A stretch of 64,000 nt of DNA from Wyeomyia smithii (lineage: Eukaryota; Arthropoda; Insecta; Diptera; Culicidae). The stretch's first letter is position 1; each line of letters begins with the position of its first letter. Under the pieces are notes generated by a model. The model had not been told where the DNA came from. It saw nothing but the letters and a program-made list of their open reading frames with translations, and made no database searches. The stretch covers positions 244,326,892-244,390,891 of the forward strand of contig NC_073696.1 of NCBI RefSeq assembly GCF_029784165.1, given 5' to 3'. This document shows, piece after piece, positions 34,871 through 46,605 of the stretch. The position numbers were made by a program, and so were the translations under genes.

Positions 34871-37800
34871 TTTCATAAAATTGTAAAAACTTTGAAGAGG
34901 GCAATTTGGAACCAAAAAAAAAAAATTTTATTTGTGACATATTTTCGGTGCTGATTTTGAAATATAAAACACACCTGCGTTGAATTTTTAATTTATTTTT
35001 GCAGCTTTTTTTATACAAAATTCATCGAAAATATTTTCAGAAATTCACTCATATTACTTTTTATCGGGATTTAATGCTTTGAAATATTTGATTGAAGTAG
35101 TTAAACAGCGATGGTAATTGAAAGTCTTCGAAACCTTAGCCAGCTCAGCCATTTAGGAGAGTCTCTAAGAAATTGTATTCCTTCTGATAAAAATGATTCC
35201 GCAGTTGCCCTAATCTAGAAGAATATGGTTTATACGAAATGAAAAGATTTCTTCAAGCAGAGCCTTACAGCCTACGTAAGATGATGATGCAAATCTCATG
35301 GAGGATTTGGCTCTAAATCTGTCACTAGCAGCACTACTGCCCACGGGACGTAACTGTGAAGTGACACAAATCTGCTCCGTAGGAGCGTAGGAAGCGAGTG
35401 AAAATAAGTATTTACTTTCCAACAATGGTGCGATAGCTTTCTTTTTCAATTGTTGGTGCCAGCAGCATATTAAATTCTCAAAACAGTTCGTTTTCTCTAA
35501 CCCTGTTACGAATGTTCCTGTTCATCGCTATTGTTGTTTCCTCTTCGAATTGCAACATTAAATTCAATATTGCAGTATTTTCGAAAACAATTTTTTGCCT
35601 CCGCCGGAGCCTTTTTTCCACTCATTTAACACAAAAATGAAGCTTCTCTTTTCAACCTCCAGATGAAGGCACGTAAAATGATTCCAGACAGTTTTGAAAG
35701 TTGAGTGAACCATTTTTCATTCCACTCACCAATATCTTGAATTAGCGATCATGCCTCACTTGCCATTGAATTCAACGCCTAGAGCAAACAAACAAACGAG
35801 CAGAAAAACAGAAAACATTCCTATTCAAATCATTTACCCAAGCGGACGTTAGCTTCCGGTTCGTTGACCGTGGATTCCTTTTCAAAAAAAAAAAAAAAAA
35901 AAAAAACGAGAAACAGGGTCGGTCGGTCTGTTACCTGCAATCCATGCGTGAAAACAATATGCGGGCCATTAGGTCAATCTATTCCAAAGTCAGGATTTGT
36001 ATTCTTCTTCTTCTCCGGCCTGGAACGGTACGATTGCCGGGGCAGGCTCGGGCCGGTCGGTGCACTGAAACGGAAAAACTAATAATCCTACCAATAGACA
36101 TGTGTGATTGCGACGGGCACGGACCGGAGCGAGCGAGTGCCTAGCCCGAACCTCTGGGTTGTATGCAGATAGTGGCGCGTTAACCCTGCCGGAAGGAGAG
36201 CAACGCAACGGTTTCTTCTCCGTCGAGTCAGATATACAGATGAGGAAGCCCCACGTGGGAGCTTATATGAATGTGCGATGCAAGACTCATTATCCTCCCC
36301 GGAGTGGCGTATTTTTCCTGGCTCTTTGCTAGCAATCAAAGCTACTGTTAAGCTGGATTCATTCCCGTGCCAAGAAAAGGTTCTATGGCAACAGCACACC
36401 CTCATTAACGTTTTGATGGCTTCCCATTCAGCGGAGGGGTAAATAAAACATGCGATGAAATATACGTTCTAGCAGGGCGAAGGCGGCAAAAGCCGTGAAG
36501 AAAAAAATGGCAAAATATTATGCGGAATGGTGAGTTTCTCCGGTTCTTTGTTCGGTTTCCGGATGTGCTGGATGGGCATACGGGTGTCGTTGGTGTGAGA
36601 ATTGATTATTGTGCAATTCAAAGTTCAAACGATGCATCGTTACTGGCCGAAAGCACGAACGAAAAGTGTGGCCTTTCGATGAATCATTCAAATAAATGGC
36701 TCACTTTATCACAATAGGACAGCTGTGCCTAGTTGGAATCGGCTCTTGTTTCAATCTTGAGGAAGATGAAAAGTGCTACTAAAACAACATCCCGCAGAAA
36801 ATTGAGCTATTTACACTTCGAATCACTACCACGACTCCATCTGGTGCGCTTGAAATTGGGAGCAGAACTTCCCATGACGGTTCTGTCGATTCTAGTCGGT
36901 TTTGCAAGAAGGTCTATCCATTTTATGGGAAATTGAATGCAAATTTAGGGATGCCCCATCGCTGGCGGTGTCGGTGTTTACATAACGTTTCGCACTGCAG
37001 GCTTTAAAATGGTAAACAGACGGTCGTACGTTGCTACCTGTTGGAGCTGGGAAGGTTGCGAAAAGCTAGATTTGAGTGAACGAAAAAAAAAAAGAATCCC
37101 TTTGCTTGCATGCCATTTGATACTGTGTCGTGTGGTTACTGAAAGGGATAGATTTCACACGGAAGCTTATTTTAACAAGCACCAGATGCTGATGGAAAGC
37201 GCCAGAGCATTATGGAGCAGCATAATGTGGGTTGCCGGCATGAGAACCCGGCAGCGGCGGTAAAACTTTTGAGAGTCCTGATTGAAAAAGGGTTGCAATT
37301 TTGCACCTAACCGAACCCTTTTAGCCGTGCCGTGCGTTACCATCGCCACCGTGTGTAGCCTTCTACAACCGCTCTTTTTTTCCCAAGCACCATATGCTTC
37401 GCTTTCGCCCGGCAAAATCCGATTCACGAATCCGCACCGACTGTGTGCATGAAAATTTAATAAGCTCGGGTCAATGATTGTTTACCGTTGTAAGCTAACT
37501 TTCAGGGGTCACCCAGGGAGAGAGAAAAAAATAATGATATAGAGATTGATAATTCATTCAGCAACTTTGAATGCGGCTGCAGATAGTGACAACTGAGAGC
37601 ACTTTTGTTTTTCATGCGTTATTCATGCGTGCCAGTCGACTTTTTTGGTAGCTTCAGCATTTTGTGTAACTTGATACGATGACGTATGCATTTTTCATGT
37701 TTGGAACAACCTGAATATACAATCACTTCCTTTTTTTAATAATTCGCTATTTAAACGACGTAAAGTTATCTTTTGGGAGAAATTACAACGATAAAGTAAC

Positions 37801-40800
37801 TGATGACTAGGTACCTTCATCAGTTGATATATGTGAGTCACCATGTGACTCCATCATGTGAGATGGAAAAAGTTTTATTTTGGTTCGTTTCAAATCACGT
37901 GACCGTTAAAATGATGAAGCAAAAACAGGATTGCCAATTGGTTACGAAACATCACGAGGGGGCGTAGAGTGGCTGAAAAGTGAATCATGCGGTCTTCACT
38001 CATTATCGTTTTACGTTCCATTATTACCATCAAATCCCATCTCAGCAAAGTCAATGTTTATTATATTTTTTTTTCTGAAAAATAAAGCTAACATCACAGA
38101 ACGGAAGGTCATCTGTGATACGGAAACTGCTGAGTGCTCAGTGAATTTTGCAGCGCTCCCTAGGGGTGGAAAGAACGCTTTTTACACGGAAAATAAACAG
38201 AATTTATACTACTTTTATCGAAATCAATCAAACACACTGGTATAAATCTGTCGGCGAAAACACTACAGGCACAGAACAGATATACAACTTCGAACAAAAC
38301 TCTGCAGCAAATCGGTGCCCAAGCTTTCGCACTCATTTTTTGCTGTTCCATCCTACATTGATTTTACAGTGCATCGTTCGAACAGTTCGCTCCAATAGTT
38401 TGAACATGTACCAAAAAACTATTTTTTTTTGCTTTAATGACCAGGCAAAAAGGTGATCTTGAACAGTTGAATCTATCAAAATCAAGTTAAGACAGGATCG
38501 CATTCAAGAGATCTTAAAAGTGGACATTCAGTAACAATTAACAATCAACGTCAATGAAACAAATTAAACTAAAAATCTGTCAACCATTCAAACATTGTCT
38601 AACAAATTTTCTTGGATCGTACACCTCACGACTGCTCAAACTATTTTAACCTGTTAGTTGAATGTTTTCGTTGGACTTGGAAACCGAATTTCTCGATCAA
38701 CGACAATATTTATTTCTCGTACCGTTTTTTATACCTAACATTGCTAGAAATGCATATCAGACGCGCTGTACAAGCACTGCTTACTTCATTAGGTACAATG
38801 TAAAAATTGATTGTCGTTAGTCAAGATATTCAGTTTTCAACTTGGGCAACAATGAAATTCATTAAAAATATATCTACATAAAAACCGTTGCACGTATGCG
38901 GGTGGTACTGTACGTTTATCATGGAAAGGCACCCTCGCTATACCAGTACCGGGGAGAACAAAGGATTCTCTCGATGAAAAAGCGGCGAGAGCTCATACAG
39001 TCCTTTTGTTGAATGAATGGAATATAAGCGTAATGAAATTTCGAGTGTAAAATGCATGCTCTCCACCGCTAGATGTCGATACTTAAAATAAAGAGATTTT
39101 GCCTCGTTTTTGGTTCTTCAGTTGAACAGATGTGCTACAGGTTAACCCTGCTAAGCATCTGTAAGAAGTAAAACACATTATTTCTAGGGGCTTGACAACT
39201 TTATTTCATGAAAAATATTTCGTTAATATTACACGATATTGGTTGATATATATTAATATCTATCTTTTATTTATAACATTAACTTCCCAACCATAGCGTA
39301 TAGGACATGGTGAAACGGTTTGATTAACAAGTAAGCACGAGCGGGGAAGCGTTTATCGTTTTGTACGGTTGGAGACGAAGCATCACCAAGCGATAGCAAA
39401 TATTTTTTCTCCTTGTTAATAGATTCTTGCTAACTATGCAAATGAAAATCGCAAATTCATGTGTTCCAAGTTGTGAGTTGCCTCTAAAATGAATGAATAT
39501 CAGTAGCAAGGTATGTAGCTTTACCGGATTGAATGCATCGAAATAGTATATTATAAGATGCGATGAATTTTGGTCATCGGTTGTTTTAATAAACAATTTT
39601 AGTTTTTGGCATTTTTTGTGCAAATTAGCAGGTTGTACTTTTGACATACCGTTTTACTATGTTTCTATACACCAACATCACAACGACGACAATATGACTT
39701 CAAAGAGCTTTGATGTAACTAGAGGAGTGTCTGAAAATGCAACGATGAACACTTAGTAACAATGAATAAATTGAAATTTTGCTCGTTGCACTAAATTCGT
39801 AGTGAAAGACTTTCACTCGTTGGGTTGAGCTATCCAGGTTGCAAGATGACACCGGTTGTTTCTTTTTGTTAGGGTTACTAATCACCTATTGGGTTACGCA
39901 GTGTCTTGCCCCTAGCATCCTTCAAAAACAGCTGGCTCAGATACCGGCGTAGATAATTGTAGAACTGTTCCTTTATTGTTTTCCAGTAATCTAATACTTT
40001 TAACTGTGAAAATAATCAGATTATTAACACTTAACCTTATTCTGCTTATTTTTATTTAAATGGCATGTCGCATGTCGCATCAATTAGTAGAAAATCTATA
40101 TTCTCCAGAATGGACTAGAGTCAATCGGCAAAACAAGTAATATAATCTCATAAGAGGATGAAACTAGTTTATGAATTTCATTTCCGAATAAAGATGTGAT
40201 TCGTTTATTATAAATATTCGGAAAGTTTGCGTTAAAATATCCATCTGTGCCATGATTTTTGAAAACTCAAAGTACTTTCTTGAGTTGAAAAAAAAAAAAA
40301 AACTCACGAGCTGCATTTTATATTTTACAAATTTTCAAAAATAACCGTCGATAACACATGATACAATTGTAAATGGAAAAATTGCAACATTAACGGTTTA
40401 AAACGTACGATTTATCAATAACATTGATTGTTGTTCGTGTTTCAAATCAACATTTGTCGCTTACAATACCTTCGTTACACTATTGTAATATGACAAACTC
40501 CACAAATGTGAAAAATTGCGAATTTTTCCCAAAACGTTTTTGCATCGAACGTAATAGATTGTATTAAACGGGTTAAACTGTTGAAATAACCATCACATCA
40601 AAACATCGAATAAATTATGCCACATTATACCACTGGCAATGCGGCATAAACGTACACGACAAATATTTATTGTCCGTGAGCACAGAAAATTCAATTGTCA
40701 TTTTCCAGTCCTTTTTGTGTGCACTTTCTGTTCGATCATATACCTGAAGTTGACCTTCCGTTCTGTGCTAACATGTTTGAATTCTCATGAAAAGAGTGTA

Positions 40801-43800
40801 TTCGCGAAAATTGAGAAGCCTCAAAGACTTTTGTGGTTTGTTTTCAATTAGCTAACATAAACAAATTTATGAAGCGATGCTAAGTGTGGAAAATCAGTGA
40901 GATTTGCCAGGCCGATGATATAAAAACACTGGTCAACACAGGTGTGACTTTAAAGCTCCAACTGAAAAAAATAAAAGATTATAGCTTTTCAATCATTCCT
41001 GTGAGTTATTCCTTTTTTATTTATTAATAAAGCTAACTGAATGGACAACTTCCTTCAGTCTGGCCGGATTTAATTCCGTTTGATAGCATGCAGTTTTGCT
41101 TGCTTTAAAACATCGGAAATTCGGTTTAAACTAATTTTCCAAAACCAAAGGCCACATTTTTTGCAGAATTCGTAATCATTATAGTGAATTATTTTGCGTT
41201 AAAAATAATTCAAGCCATCATTGGGTTACTAAAGTTTTATTCTGATAACTTCGCAGAATAAAAGCTTGATAAATGAAATAAATAAAATTATCAACTTGGG
41301 AGATAAAAAATATCACGGAAAACATATTTTTTGCTCTACACATATCACTAACTTTGGAAAACAATCAGATTCGTACATTCACATTCCATTTGAATGGATT
41401 CTTTTCAAATTGACTCAAAGCGCTGTTCTTTGAAAAAATTAAAACAAGCCAAAAACAGTGAATGCCGTTGTATGAACGCTCTACTCGACGCAATTTAACA
41501 CAATGCAGCAAAGCGTCAACTGAGCCGGTTTGATTATTTTTGCATCAAATCGTGCCACACCATTTGACAATGTCCCGCCCGTGTCGGTTATGGCCAATCT
41601 GAAATTTGATCGTGCACCCCATTGACATTAATTCGGCTACAATCATCGAACACACAAGTATCCCGAAAAAAAAATCGGAACAACGAAATTAAATTTTTCA
41701 CATCCATTCACTCGATGAAAAGAGGTTTTTCGTGAAAATACATTCGCCTGGTTATCATACTTTCGCTATACGGGGTCCGGTTAGTTGTGCTTTTATATTT
41801 CAGTCGGTACTTCCTCCACTCAGCTTGCCATCCGAGCTCCATTCGTCCCGTTTCGAAAGGGTGACACTTCCGCCGATCGCCGTATTGAGTGCAATTGGCG
41901 TAATATCAGCCGCACCCCGTACCCACCCGTACTAGCGTAGGAAAATGCACCAAAATCAACAAATGTTCCGTATCGATGATGTACATTAATGCACACACCA
42001 AGAGTGCAGCCATCTTTCGTTACCGCCAGCGCCCAGCGCTGCTGCATGCGCTGAAATGTTGACGCCGATGACAGCCCGATGGGGACGAGTAATATAAAAA
42101 TTTAAATGCATTATTCATGGAATAATAATAAAATAAAATAAACTTCAGCTGCAGGCGCTGCCGGAATGGGAGTAGCATGGGGTCAGGCATTCCATTCTTC
42201 TGCAATCGTGAGCAGCCTTTCATCAGCGGACGCCACCTGCTTGCGTTCTGAATCCCCGGCTAAAGGTGAGATTGCATTGCTATCGGAACACGTTGCATTA
42301 TACAGCATCCATGTATTGAATGTTTCCCAGATGCAGGCACACAGCTGGATCACGGATTTTTTTCCCCTGTCCGCCAGCGGCGGCTTGACTCCACTCCCAC
42401 GGGAAGTGTGATTGAGTTGTCATTTTTGTTAGCGAGTGGCAAATGTTGCATGCGCTGACACGGATCGTGTGCGTGTAAATCCGAACACCGGCGCTGTGTG
42501 AGTTTGTTATTAACTCCGAGCAAACGGGATTGACTCGCGGGATACGGTGCGAATTGGTGGAAAAGCTAATTGATTTGGCTGAACGATTCGCCGTACATCG
42601 GCAGTCAGTGAGTTGGGATAAACAGAAATTCAATATTTGGAGATTATTATGTTACACGGTGTATCAGTGAAATGTTTATTTTACTTTTCTCCGAAAAACG
42701 TGATAATTTACGTTACTGGAGAAAAATGGAAAAAGTTTGAGCTTTGTATGTTTATATTTGTTCGCCGAGGTGGGGTTAACTAAGAGCAAAGTTAATGAGT
42801 AGATCTAGAATCCAGAAAATCTTGCATTAAATCATGAAATCAGCTCAAGATTCTAATCAATACTGGAACAAGAACGACAACATGTTCTACACTGATGTAC
42901 TCTTTTTTCTCAACGTATAATAATAACAGCAAGTGTGTCTCGCGTAATTCGGCCTCTTTTTATGTCGTAGAATTAGCTGCGAATCAGCATACCCTAAAGA
43001 TTATCGAAAAAATATCAACTGACCATTTATCTTTATAGACAGTCTCAGATTTATTAAGGAGCGCGAACGATGAAAAATGTTAAGATGAATGTGGGAACAT
43101 CTGAGTTCTTTATCCGAAAAACCGCATCCGTTGATGACCAAAAGCTTATATTGAAAAATATGGACAAATTTTTCGTTCAAACTTGAAAACACAAATCGTT
43201 TGAAATTATTGGTTTTATAGGAATGAGAACATCCTCGTTCTAGGATTTGCTTTAAATTAAAGTTCCTTATCATACATTGGTTTTTAGATGCTTTACGTCA
43301 AACCTTGTCTCATTACATATTTTGGTTGATTTATGTTTTAAAGTTGGTTACTTCTTCGTGATGATTTTCAGAATCTACTGATTTATTCTGAAGTACATTA
43401 TGTTGATTTTCAAGAGTTTCGGCTTAAAAGTTAGAATTCAAATCGTCATTTTTCGCCACCAAGATTCCAAGTGCATTCAATCAACACATTAGTACCTAAT
43501 GAGTTTTTTTTCGTCAATTTTAAGCGGCATAAACGAAAATATCAATTGGTACTTCTTAATTGCAAATAATTGATAACAATCGTTTTATCTAAAACAAATG
43601 AAATGATTCTCTTTAAATAGTATGGTGACCCTGAATAGATTCAAGTTTACATCTTGGGTCAACTTTTGGCTTCTGTATAGCACCTGTTCGCCAATCATAT
43701 CATCGACCTAGTGCCGGCGTGTATCGGTGTACTAATAATTTGCTTCTTTTAAGAAATTGCGAAATTATTGTTTTGTGTTCTCAAGCTCGGATATTTGATT

Positions 43801-43919
43801 TGGAAGTGAACATCAGAGGAGACAGGCTCGTTGTTGCCTGCTCCGTTGTTAAATCGGCCGATTTTATAAAAACAAACAGACGCGCATTGTTTTAGTCTGC
43901 TTTAACATTCCAATGTTAG
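34871..43919. other. Long non-coding stretch, no supported gene
   Basis: About 9 kb with many short chance frames and no recognisable protein. Points seen: a 23-base A run at 35884-35906; locally GC-rich patches at 36.0-36.3, 37.2-37.4 and 41.75-42.6 kb that could be host regulatory or exon sequence; and a repeat phrase at 40955-41005 recurring at 62980-63035. Frames such as 36108-36332 and 42166-42411 have no motif support. Confidence 0.4.
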
Positions 43920-44132
43920 CTACACAGGTTGTGTAGCGCGTGTTTCTTTGGTTTGATTCTGTGCTGTGAAAACAATCGCCAGCAAGGAAACAGCTGGAGC
44001 AAGTTCCCCGCACCGCTGGATGCCGGCATCAAAACTTGCAGCACCAACCATCAGCTGCTGAGACAATAAGATGATGATAAGTATCGAAAGATACATCTTC
44101 ACAGAGTAGAGCGCCTGTTTAAGGTAGTTCAA
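43920..44132 (-). CDS. Doubtful small secreted-peptide ORF
   Basis: From the inner Met (MYLSILIIILLSQQLMVGAA) the minus strand encodes about 58 residues with a good hydrophobic signal-peptide-like start and a likely cleavage after the Ala-Ala. The rest is SFDAGIQRCGELAP plus a second mildly hydrophobic stretch, one Cys and a hydrophilic tail. The Cys-Gly-x-Leu pattern faintly recalls an insulin B chain, but the second Cys and the A chain are missing. A first coding exon of a spliced peptide gene is possible. No TATA box or homologue is recognised. It may be chance. Confidence 0.25.
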   Translation of the reverse strand: MNYLKQALYSVKMYLSILIIILLSQQLMVGAASFDAGIQRCGELAPAVSLLAIVFTAQNQTKETRATQPV

Positions 44133-44464
44133 GTTTAGGCAGTTTTATTTTTCTCGTCCAACGTGGGCAAAGAAAAAACGGACTCCGGAGATAGATCTCG
44201 ATCGATTCGCCGTCCAATCCAGGTGGGTACAAGGTGCCGCGGGTCGGAAAAGCTGCTCCACAAGAGCTGATCCATCGGCAAAGTTATACTCGAAAGGATA
44301 TCCGGGCCCCTGGGTTGTCTTTTTCCGACTCAAAGCAAAGGCATTGAATACAATACAAATTTAAAGGAATCTGGCATGATTTTCAGTCGTGACCGAAATC
44401 ATCAAAGTTCGCCCCAACAAACTGTGTGTTTAGTGTCAAGTCTCAAAAAAGCAAATGAGATTGT

Positions 44465-44850
44465 TGTTTGTGGGCTTTACTTACTTTACTTACTTTACTT
44501 ATATTTCCATGGCCGCCGGTAGGGAGGCACAAAGGGATGAAGCTAGACTTCTCCATTGTCGACAATCGCGTGCCATGACTTTCCCTTGTTGCCATGACAG
44601 ATTCTCGTCAGCAGTCTGGATGTCGCTGGAAACGTATCGCCGCCATGAGCCTTTTGGTCTGCCTCTCCTGCGATATCTCTTTGGGTTCCAGTCGAGAGAT
44701 TCCTTGCAGATTTCGCCCGCTCCTTTGCTCAAGGTGTGGCCGATCCATCCTTACTTTCGTTCCCGTATCTCTGTTGTAATCGACCGTTGGCGACATCGAT
44801 GGTGGTGTTCCGAATTGGATATCCAGTTGTGAGACCACCAGGCAACGATT
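44465..44850 (-). pseudogene. Non-LTR retrotransposon 3' end with TAAG-type tail
   Basis: The C-terminal domain typical of one LINE lineage is visible on the minus strand: WIGHTLSKGAGEICK, then LDWNPKRYRRRGRPKGSWRR, NLSWQQGKVMA and a stop after AAMEI. Immediately after the stop is a short tandem of TAAG/TAAAG units (44465-44503), like the tail of the element at 56.3 kb. Upstream the frame is shifted near 44760 (NGRLQQRYGNESK). It is 5'-truncated, with no catalytic core. Confidence 0.8.
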
Positions 44851-45064
44851 GACGAAAACCTGCAGTTTTTGCGTTACATGAATAGGATGAATGTGAAAGG
44901 CGCTATGGAATAAGGTTCCACTTCTTGCCTTATTGGACCACTGTGCAGTCTGACTGTAGAGGATCTACGGAAGGCTGGTATCAACCGTTTTAAGGATTCC
45001 AGCCTTCAGCCGGTAAACATACTTGATTGCGAGCAATTGCACTCAGTATCGCTCGACAAGGGTG

Positions 45065-45794
45065 TAGGGTAAATATGTATGAAACGCCCCCCCGGGGCAT
45101 AACGCCCCAGTTCATTTATTCGGAAACACACAAAAAATAAGACATGAGACTATTGGGAATCTGTAGCGGGACATAGGACCAACCTTCTGTGCAAGTTTGA
45201 TATTTGTCACTAGCAGCGAAAAATAAACAAAAATCAATTTTGATTTGAGCTGCTTCAGATGTAATTTCTTACAGCGTTTCCGTAACGTTTTTTCACTAAT
45301 GTATAAAGATTATTACCTGGTTTTTGTACTTATATATCTCAAATGAACCTCTAAGCAGCTGTATCTACTGAAGAAACGATTGAAATTGTATCATTTGCTT
45401 AAATATTCAATGCTTTCTGCTACCCTGCACCTCCCGGGCAATATGCCCCACTGCTAGCCCGGCTGGTTTGTTCATTGCTTTAGCGTTTGCTTCTGAGACT
45501 TCAAGCGTTGTTTCACTTCGCATGCTGAGCTGGCATATGAAGCTACTGCATGGGGCATATTATACTGCATCTGGGGCGTTTTGCCCCGGTAGATTGGAAA
45601 GCTTGCAATTTAGTCATATTTTTTAAAAAAATTATGGCGTTTTTTTGTAACAGTAATTACAAAACAAAATAATAGTAGTGCATTACCAACTAAATAGTGT
45701 ATCCAACTGCATGAGAGATTTGTTGTTTGGGATAAACATAGCTACAATATTGACGATGTTCCTTAGGGGGGTCGTATTATACCTGTTTACCCTA
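45065..45794. mobile_element. Terminal-inverted-repeat element, 730 bp
   Basis: The left end TAGGGTAAATATGTATGAAA pairs with the right end, whose reverse complement is TAGGGTAAACAGGTATAATA; both run into a C6-7 block. GGGGCATAACGCCCC near 45094 and GGGGCGTTTTGCCCC near 45573 are internal palindromes. TA at both ends could be the target duplication. There is no transposase. Confidence 0.65.
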
Positions 45795-46227
45795 AAAAGT
45801 TACACCCAATCAAATTCTTTTAGCGTGACCTTCGCCGGGACTTCCGAGCTATGTGCTAGCAGAAAAGGTGCGTCTACTCGTGCGCCTGTTTTTTATACAG
45901 TTAAAATGTTTTTGAAGCAGTTGACTGTTAAATTGGCTCTCCTTGCAGCGATCGTATCCTTCGATGGGTAATATTCATCCTCAAAAGAACAATCTGTTGT
46001 TAAACTTAACCCGTCAGTGCCCAAGCCAGACTTGAGACGGGGTTCAATAAAATCACTATAAAAAATCATTATAAAATATCAAATTAATTCATAAAAAATG
46101 TTCATGCAGAAGGGATTGGGCATTAGGGGGTAAATTAAACAACAAATTGTCCTTCTGAGGATAAATTAAATACTTCATTAGAAAAATAATTATTTTATCC
46201 TTCATTCATTTTACTTCATTCATAATT
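45795..46227. other. Spacer, no feature seen
   Basis: AT-rich sequence with short frames only. The 97-codon frame at 45678-45971 begins inside the neighbouring inverted-repeat element and is not called. Confidence 0.4.
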
Positions 46228-46605
46228 TAATAGTGGTAGTAGCAGCGGCAGACTTTCAGTGTCGGTTTTCGGTTTGAATCAATTTATTGTTGTATGATAA
46301 AATGGACAGTCTTTTCGGTGAAAATGGCCGTCCGTCGAACGCCTTCTCGAAGTCCACGAAAACCAGCAAGAGAGATTCCTGAAAATAATACGGAGCGTTG
46401 CGATGTTCCGAGCTTGCTGTCGACGGAGAGTAGCGTCAATTTTCTCCTGGATCCTATTCAGGATCACCTTGCAAAGTACTATAAGAGGTATGCACAGTAA
46501 TAGTGGTAATAGCAGCGGCAGACTTTCCGTCGGATTTAGGTTTGAATAAATTTATTGTTGAATGATGGAATGGACAGTCTCTTCGGTGAACACTGCCTGC
46601 CGTCT
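46228..46605 (+). repeat. ~107-bp direct repeat flanking an RT fragment
   Basis: 46228-46334 and 46498-46605 match closely: TAATAGTGGTARTAGCAGCG, GCAGACTTTC, TTTGAAT, AATTTATTGTTG and ATGGACAGTC. The copies differ at several positions, so the duplication is not recent. The 163 bases between them encode a piece of reverse transcriptase on the minus strand. Confidence 0.75.
46330..46500 (-). pseudogene. Small non-LTR RT fragment (finger/palm)
   Basis: The minus strand reads VILNRIQEKIDATLRRQQA, then IATLRII, and in a shifted frame SLLLVFVDFEKAFDG. The last contains the first catalytic Asp of a LINE RT. The residues normally between RRQQA and IATLRII (GFRxGRS) are missing. It is a 170-base remnant trapped between direct repeats. 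Confidence 0.75.

Noticed and set aside
44008..44132. Insulin-like B chain
   Set aside because: Only one of the required Cys is present and no A chain follows; the resemblance is limited to Cys-Gly and spaced Leu.
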